Source: Flavobacterium hydrophilum (GTDB taxonomy: Bacteria > Bacteroidota > Bacteroidia > Flavobacteriales > Flavobacteriaceae). From it: a stretch of 64,000 nt of DNA. Shown one piece after another: positions 59,942 through 64,000 of the stretch. The notes beneath the pieces are model-generated. The model worked only from the letters and a program-made list of their open reading frames with translations, did not search any database and had not been told where the DNA came from. The DNA lies in the NCBI RefSeq assembly GCF_003202405.1, contig NZ_QJHL01000007.1, forward strand, positions 161,267-225,266, given 5' to 3'. A program made the translations under genes and the position numbers. Position 1 is the stretch's first letter. Every line of letters starts with the position of its first letter.

Positions 59942-60697
59942 ATGAAAAAGATATATATTATGTATAGCATACTGGTAGTTGTACTGATCAGTTGCAAAGA
60001 AACAACTCCTAATACGCCTGAAGCTCTTCAGACAAATGAAAACAGTGCCACAGCTGCACCTTCTGAAAAACTGGTAAAAGCAGATATAACAGCTTGTCGG
60101 GAAAGAGAATCTGTTGTATGGGAAGGCGAAAATTTTGTGTCCTATACAGAAGACAGGATGAGAGGTAAAGGGGTCATATCTTTTACAATGGACATAAACG
60201 ACAGGTTAGATATTTTAAATGACGACGATAGCAATTTTGGCGAAATTGTGCTCAATGAAGACCTTACTTTTTTTACACTGACAATGCCCAAAAAAGTCAT
60301 AGCCAGAAAAGTGATTATGACTTATGATTTTGCGGCTTTTGATTTTGATTCCGAAAATGTAGATACAAATCAGGATTATTTTATTATATATGTAAATAAA
60401 GAAAAAAGAAAAGTAAAAAAAGAGGGGCTTAAATATGCTTTCTCAACTTGGGAGCAGTATATTAAAAAACAGTCCGTCAGGCTTAAAGATTGTAATCTGA
60501 TTGCTGATCAACAAGGCAATGTTAACCAAAAAAGTAAAGACCAGGTTTTTACAGTAACAGAAGTTAAGGGAGATGAAATAAAAATCACATCATCAAAAGA
60601 TTGCCTTGAGGAAGATAAATCTTTCCATGCTGTAAATGGAATACTAAAATGGAAATCAGCTAATGTATTGCTGATAGATTTTGCTGTTTGTAATTAA
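59942..60697 (+). CDS. hypothetical lipoprotein
   Basis: A 251-residue protein with lipobox LISC at residues 15-18. A Thr/Pro/Glu-rich linker is followed by a domain with VVWEGENFVSYTEDRMRGKG, a short Asp-rich DINDRLDILNDDDSNF and KVIMTYDFAAFDFDSENVD. The C-terminus has four cysteines in total with CNLIADQQ and CLEED. Unknown family. It is the last of three tandem lipoprotein genes; no terminator close to its stop codon was seen. Confidence 0.72.
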   Translation: MKKIYIMYSILVVVLISCKETTPNTPEALQTNENSATAAPSEKLVKADITACRERESVVWEGENFVSYTEDRMRGKGVISFTMDINDRLDILNDDDSNFGEIVLNEDLTFFTLTMPKKVIARKVIMTYDFAAFDFDSENVDTNQDYFIIYVNKEKRKVKKEGLKYAFSTWEQYIKKQSVRLKDCNLIADQQGNVNQKSKDQVFTVTEVKGDEIKITSSKDCLEEDKSFHAVNGILKWKSANVLLIDFAVCN

Positions 60698-60900
60698 GTA
60701 TTGAAAATAAGCTACACTAGAAAAATACTAAGAGTTGTACTATGGCTAATATTCTTGTAGAATATTTTAATGATGTTATTTCGTTATGTATACTTCCGGA
60801 TGGTTAACTCTGACTGAAACTTTCAGTTTAAAAAAAAAAGAAATCTTCAACAAAGTTGAGGGTTTAAATTGCTGCGGAGAATTTAAATATGCAACCTAAC

Positions 60901-60931
60901 AATAGTGCCAATGTCTTTCATTGGCACTATT
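60901..60931. terminator. 13-bp perfect hairpin, possible terminator
   Basis: AATAGTGCCAATG pairs with its complement around TCTTT. The following sequence is only modestly T-rich, so this may be a terminator of the lipoprotein operon some 200 bases upstream or the core of a small RNA. Confidence 0.5.
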
Positions 60932-61360
60932 TGTGATTATGCGTATTCCTGAAATAATCCGCGTTGATATATTAATGATTTTACTTGGCATATTCTACAT
61001 TATATATCTTAATAAATTTCAAAATAATAAAACGCTATAAATCCCTTTTTAATTTACAAGAATCTATTCTTTTTGTAAATGGAGAACTAGTATTTTATAA
61101 ATAGAAATATTGCAAAATCAGGTGTGCTAAATCCAGATGTAAATTTATAAAAATTGAATGCTTGTGTAAATTGACTGATTTAATATTCATTTATATGAAA
61201 TTGAATTTACAGGCTTCTGTCTATTACCAATTACCCTTGTAAACATTGGTGATTAACATTTATTTGTAAATAAAAAGTTACGTGTTATTTTTTAAAAATG
61301 TATTTCGACGTTTATTCAAGTAGATTACCGATTAAGATATTTATTAATTCAGCGTTTATT

Positions 61361-61368
61361 TAGTTTTG
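61361..61368 (+). promoter_or_regulatory. candidate -7 box of the giant repeat-protein gene
   Basis: TAGTTTTG matches TAnnTTTG. A TTTA lies about 17 bases upstream instead of a clean TTTG. Confidence 0.4.
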
Positions 61369-61562
61369 TCCATCTCAAACTACTGATTATTAAACAAAAA
61401 CTATTATCGGTCTTATTCTATATTCATGATACCTACTATAATTAAGCTTCTATTGCTTTCACGAAATATTTTTTTCGCGAGTACTTTATTTTCCCTTCAA
61501 AAAGCTATTCTTTTCTAAATATTTATTTTGGATTTTAGTTCACTTTCCAAATCTAAACGCCT

Positions 61563-64000
61563 ATGTATAATTTTACTTTTTTTAATGTACCTTTTATCGT
61601 TTTCAAAAAAATTGCATCTTCTTTATGCAATTATAAAATAGGAGATAGTAATTCGATAAAAAAAATAGAATCAGTTTTAATTTCAAAAACAACACTAACA
61701 GCTATACTATTCTGTTTTGTTGTTTCGGCAAATGCTCAATACGGTCCTTCAGATGATTTTGATGGAGATGGTATAGTCAATTCTCAGGATTTGGATGATG
61801 ACAATGATGGAATTCTGGATACTGATGAGTGTAATAATTTAATCTTATCAGGGAGTTTTGAAAATCTTACAGGACTAAACAATGGAAATAACATAGGTGT
61901 AAATATAGCTCCGTGGGTACTGGGAGGTACAAGTAATGCAAATGTAGTTAAAGTTGATGGCCCAGGCCCTTATGTATATGGAAATGGTTTTGGACCAGAA
62001 AGTAGTGCAGATCCAGGGTTGGCTAATCTTAATACTCCGCAACATTATTTAGATATAGCTAATGGTTCTAATGATTTTTATCAAACATTTACAATAACAG
62101 GATCAGGAACTACTTTATTAACTTATAGTGGATTTTTCTCTTCAAGAAATGTTGCTACCGGTAATCCTGCCCCTGCAACAGGTATAGGATCTATAAGAAT
62201 TTTAAATGGTACTGGAACAGGAGGAACTGTCAGAGCTACGACTGGTAATATTTCAGTTACAAATAATACTAGCTGGACCTTTATTGAAGGTACGGTAAGC
62301 TTGCCGGCTGGTACTTATTCATATGTGGTATCAATGGATAATGGTATTAATTTTGATAATGCCAGTTTGATAGGACAGTGTGATACTGATGGTGATGGAA
62401 TTGCAAATAAATTTGATTTAGATTCCGATAACGACGGCTGTTCTGATGCTAATGAGTATTATCATTTGGCTTCTGCAGATGGTAATGATGGAGGTGTTTA
62501 TGGTGCAGGAGTTCCAACTGTTAACAGTTCAGGGCTTGTAACCGGACCAGTTGCGGCTTCTTATACAGGAAGTTATACAAATGTAACAGTTGGTGGTGGT
62601 GTTTCAAGTGTTTTAAATTCTGCAACACCTGCAGATCAATCTGTACTTGCAGGTGGAAATACAACATTTACAACCACTGTAACAACTCCAGGTTCAGGAA
62701 CAACACAACATCAATGGCAAGTTAGTACAAATAATGGCACTACTTGGGCTAACATTACCAATGGTGGTGTTTATTCAGGAGCAACAACCGGCACTTTGAC
62801 TATTACAGCGGCAACTGCAGCAATGAATAGCTATAAATATAGAGATTTAGTTAAACAGAGTAATTTGGCTTGTGGACCGACATCCAGAGTTGCTAATTTA
62901 TGTGTTTTAACAACGCCAACTTTAACGTCCCCGACTCCAATTTGTTCAGGAAGTGATGCTGTTTTCACAATTACAGGTACAGCAGGAAATGTAGTAACCT
63001 ACACTGGAGCAGTTTCAGGTACAGCAACAATCGGTTCAGGCGGTACTGTAACCGTAACGACATTAGGAGTTTCACCTAATACGACATTAAATTTAACTAA
63101 TGTAAGTAATGGAACATGCAGTCTCGCAATAACTGTGACAAGGACTGTGGTTGTAAACACCAGTTCTGGTACACCAAACAATACTACTTCAACAACTGCT
63201 ATTTGTGAGAATACCACCAAAGCCTTGTCGGCTACACCTGCAGGCGGAACCTGGTCGGTATTTTCAGGAGGCGGAAGCATTTCAGGGACAACTTATACAC
63301 CGGCAAACGTGACAGTCGATACCTCAGTAACGATTCGCTATACAGTTCCTGCCAACGGATCATGTGCGGCTAGAAGTTCAGATGTTACCTTTACAGTGAA
63401 CCCTTTTGCAGGAACAGCCAGCAATACCACTTCAACAACTGTTATTTGTGAGAATACCACCAAAGCCTTGTCGGCTACACCGGCAGGCGGAACCTGGTCG
63501 GTAGTTTCGGGAGGCGGCAGCATTTCAGGTACGACTTATACCCCGGCAGACGTTGCATCTAATACCTCAGTAACGGTTCGTTATACAGTTGCAGCCAACG
63601 GTTCATGCGCGGCTACAACTTCAGATGTTACTTTTACTGTGAATCCTTTTGCAGGAACAGCCAGCAATACCACTTCAACAACTGCTATTTGTGAGAATAC
63701 CACCAAAGCCTTGTCGGCTACACCGGCAGGCGGAACCTGGTCGGTATTTTCGGGAGGCGGAAGCATTTCCGGCACAACTTATACCCCGGCAGACGTGGCA
63801 TCTAATACCTCAGTAACGGTTCGTTATACAGTTGCAGCCAACGGTTCATGCGCGGCTACAACTTCAGATGTTACTTTTACTGTGAATCCTTTTGCAGGAA
63901 CAGCGAGCAATACCACTTCAACAACTGCTATTTGTGAGAATACCACCAAAGCCTTGTCGGCTACACCGGCAGGCGGAACCTGGTCGGTAGTTTCGGGAGG
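61563..64000 (+). CDS. giant secreted repeat protein (adhesin-like), C-terminus outside window
   Basis: The frame is open from ATG 61563 past the right edge: 812 complete codons are visible. A long N-terminus (about 58 residues) ends in a signal-like ILFCFVVSANAQ. Two acidic calcium-binding-type repeats, DFDGDGIVNSQDLDDDNDG near residue 66 and DTDGDGIANKFDLDSDNDG, flank a beta-rich unit that resembles a lectin or cell-wall-binding module. A Ser/Thr/Gly-rich stretch leads to tandem 81-residue units (from about 63186). Large flavobacterial proteins of this style usually end in a type-IX secretion sorting domain, which would lie outside. Function as surface adhesin is inference. Confidence 0.85.
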   Translation, partial: MYNFTFFNVPFIVFKKIASSLCNYKIGDSNSIKKIESVLISKTTLTAILFCFVVSANAQYGPSDDFDGDGIVNSQDLDDDNDGILDTDECNNLILSGSFENLTGLNNGNNIGVNIAPWVLGGTSNANVVKVDGPGPYVYGNGFGPESSADPGLANLNTPQHYLDIANGSNDFYQTFTITGSGTTLLTYSGFFSSRNVATGNPAPATGIGSIRILNGTGTGGTVRATTGNISVTNNTSWTFIEGTVSLPAGTYSYVVSMDNGINFDNASLIGQCDTDGDGIANKFDLDSDNDGCSDANEYYHLASADGNDGGVYGAGVPTVNSSGLVTGPVAASYTGSYTNVTVGGGVSSVLNSATPADQSVLAGGNTTFTTTVTTPGSGTTQHQWQVSTNNGTTWANITNGGVYSGATTGTLTITAATAAMNSYKYRDLVKQSNLACGPTSRVANLCVLTTPTLTSPTPICSGSDAVFTITGTAGNVVTYTGAVSGTATIGSGGTVTVTTLGVSPNTTLNLTNVSNGTCSLAITVTRTVVVNTSSGTPNNTTSTTAICENTTKALSATPAGGTWSVFSGGGSISGTTYTPANVTVDTSVTIRYTVPANGSCAARSSDVTFTVNPFAGTASNTTSTTVICENTTKALSATPAGGTWSVVSGGGSISGTTYTPADVASNTSVTVRYTVAANGSCAATTSDVTFTVNPFAGTASNTTSTTAICENTTKALSATPAGGTWSVFSGGGSISGTTYTPADVASNTSVTVRYTVAANGSCAATTSDVTFTVNPFAGTASNTTSTTAICENTTKALSATPAGGTWSVVSG
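63186..64000 (+). repeat. 243-bp tandem repeats inside the giant protein
   Basis: Units start at 63186, 63429, 63672 and 63915, each exactly 243 bases (81 codons), so the reading frame is kept. The second and third units differ at only about eight positions; the first is more diverged. Each unit carries two Cys (in ICENTTKAL and NGSCAA), TPAGGTWSV and a SDVTFTVNPFAGTAS linker, consistent with an Ig-like fold held by a disulphide. The array continues beyond the right edge. The repeats are visibly richer in G and C than the flanking DNA. Confidence 0.95.

Larger units (their letters stand above)
60698..61562. other. long gene-free stretch before the giant repeat protein
   Basis: About 865 bases without a credible gene. 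It contains a 13-bp perfect hairpin at 60901-60931, and a TAGTTTTG promoter-type box at 61361-61368 that would leave a leader of about 190 bases before the ATG at 61563. A long A/T-rich leader is common before large surface-protein genes, but no known riboregulator was recognised. Confidence 0.55.

Noticed and set aside
62999..63775. Minus-strand frames repeated with the 243-bp units
   Set aside because: They are shadows of the plus-strand repeat gene; the plus frame is open over the entire region and carries signal peptide and domain features.
1..64000. Possible CRISPR array, prophage or tRNA genes
   Set aside because: No regularly spaced short repeats with unique spacers, no phage structural or integrase genes and no cloverleaf with a T-loop were found on reading; the only regular array is the 243-bp coding repeat.

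Overview
The window is low-GC DNA from a member of the Bacteroidota, most likely a Flavobacterium or close relative. The evidence is indirect but consistent. Promoter-like TAnnTTTG boxes sit upstream of many genes, and Shine-Dalgarno sequences are almost absent. There is a SusC-style TonB receptor with a carboxypeptidase-like N-terminus, a porin of a Bacteroidota family, GH97 and GH127 enzymes, a long-form aromatic amino acid hydroxylase, and a giant secreted repeat protein at the right edge. No rRNA, tRNA, phage, insertion sequence or CRISPR array was seen.

Layout. 1-1114 is the N-terminal part of a sigma-54-dependent response regulator that runs off the left edge. 1288-10684 is mostly housekeeping and stress genes: a flavin-dependent oxidoreductase, a pyridoxamine-phosphate-oxidase-like protein, an aromatic amino acid hydroxylase, DKNYY and SnoaL-like proteins, a group III truncated haemoglobin and threonine deaminase (ilvA). 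ilvA is preceded by what looks like a complete classical attenuator: an Ile-rich 19-residue leader peptide, competing stems and a terminator. 10715-18475 holds urocanate hydratase, a small HExxH membrane protein, an ACC-deaminase-like PLP enzyme, a LysM glucosaminidase lipoprotein, hemL and two periplasmic repeat paralogues. 18861-25229 is a nitrate module: NarK transporter, cytochrome b-like membrane protein, molybdopterin nitrate reductase, four-cluster ferredoxin, Tat-exported Rieske protein and a small membrane protein.

25261-42863 mixes housekeeping genes (2-hydroxyacid dehydrogenase, lysS, lipB, rnhB, a CBS-domain cysteine/cystathionine synthase) with a RelE/ParE toxin-antitoxin pair, two Crp-family regulators, a TonB receptor, a porin and a DUF763 protein. 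42989-47697 (minus) is a signalling and polysaccharide locus: hybrid histidine kinase, stand-alone receiver, membrane HEAT-repeat protein and processive family-2 glycosyltransferase. 48603-58251 is a co-directional hemicellulose-utilisation cluster: GH43, a two-domain SGNH/CE1 esterase, GH127, GH43 and GH97. It has no SusC/SusD pair and no regulator inside the window. 58746-60697 holds three unknown lipoprotein genes, the first broken by a frameshift. 61563 to the right edge is the start of a giant secreted protein with calcium-binding-type acidic repeats followed by near-identical 243-bp tandem repeats.

How they work together. The nitrate genes form a plausible uptake and reduction chain in which electrons pass through membrane b haems and Fe-S proteins to a cytoplasmic molybdoenzyme; no nitrite reductase is visible. 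The carbohydrate genes look designed to remove acetyl, feruloyl and arabinosyl decorations from arabinoxylan-like material. The kinase/receiver/HEAT/GT2 group probably controls and makes an exopolysaccharide. All functions are inferred from sequence motifs read by eye; no database search was run.
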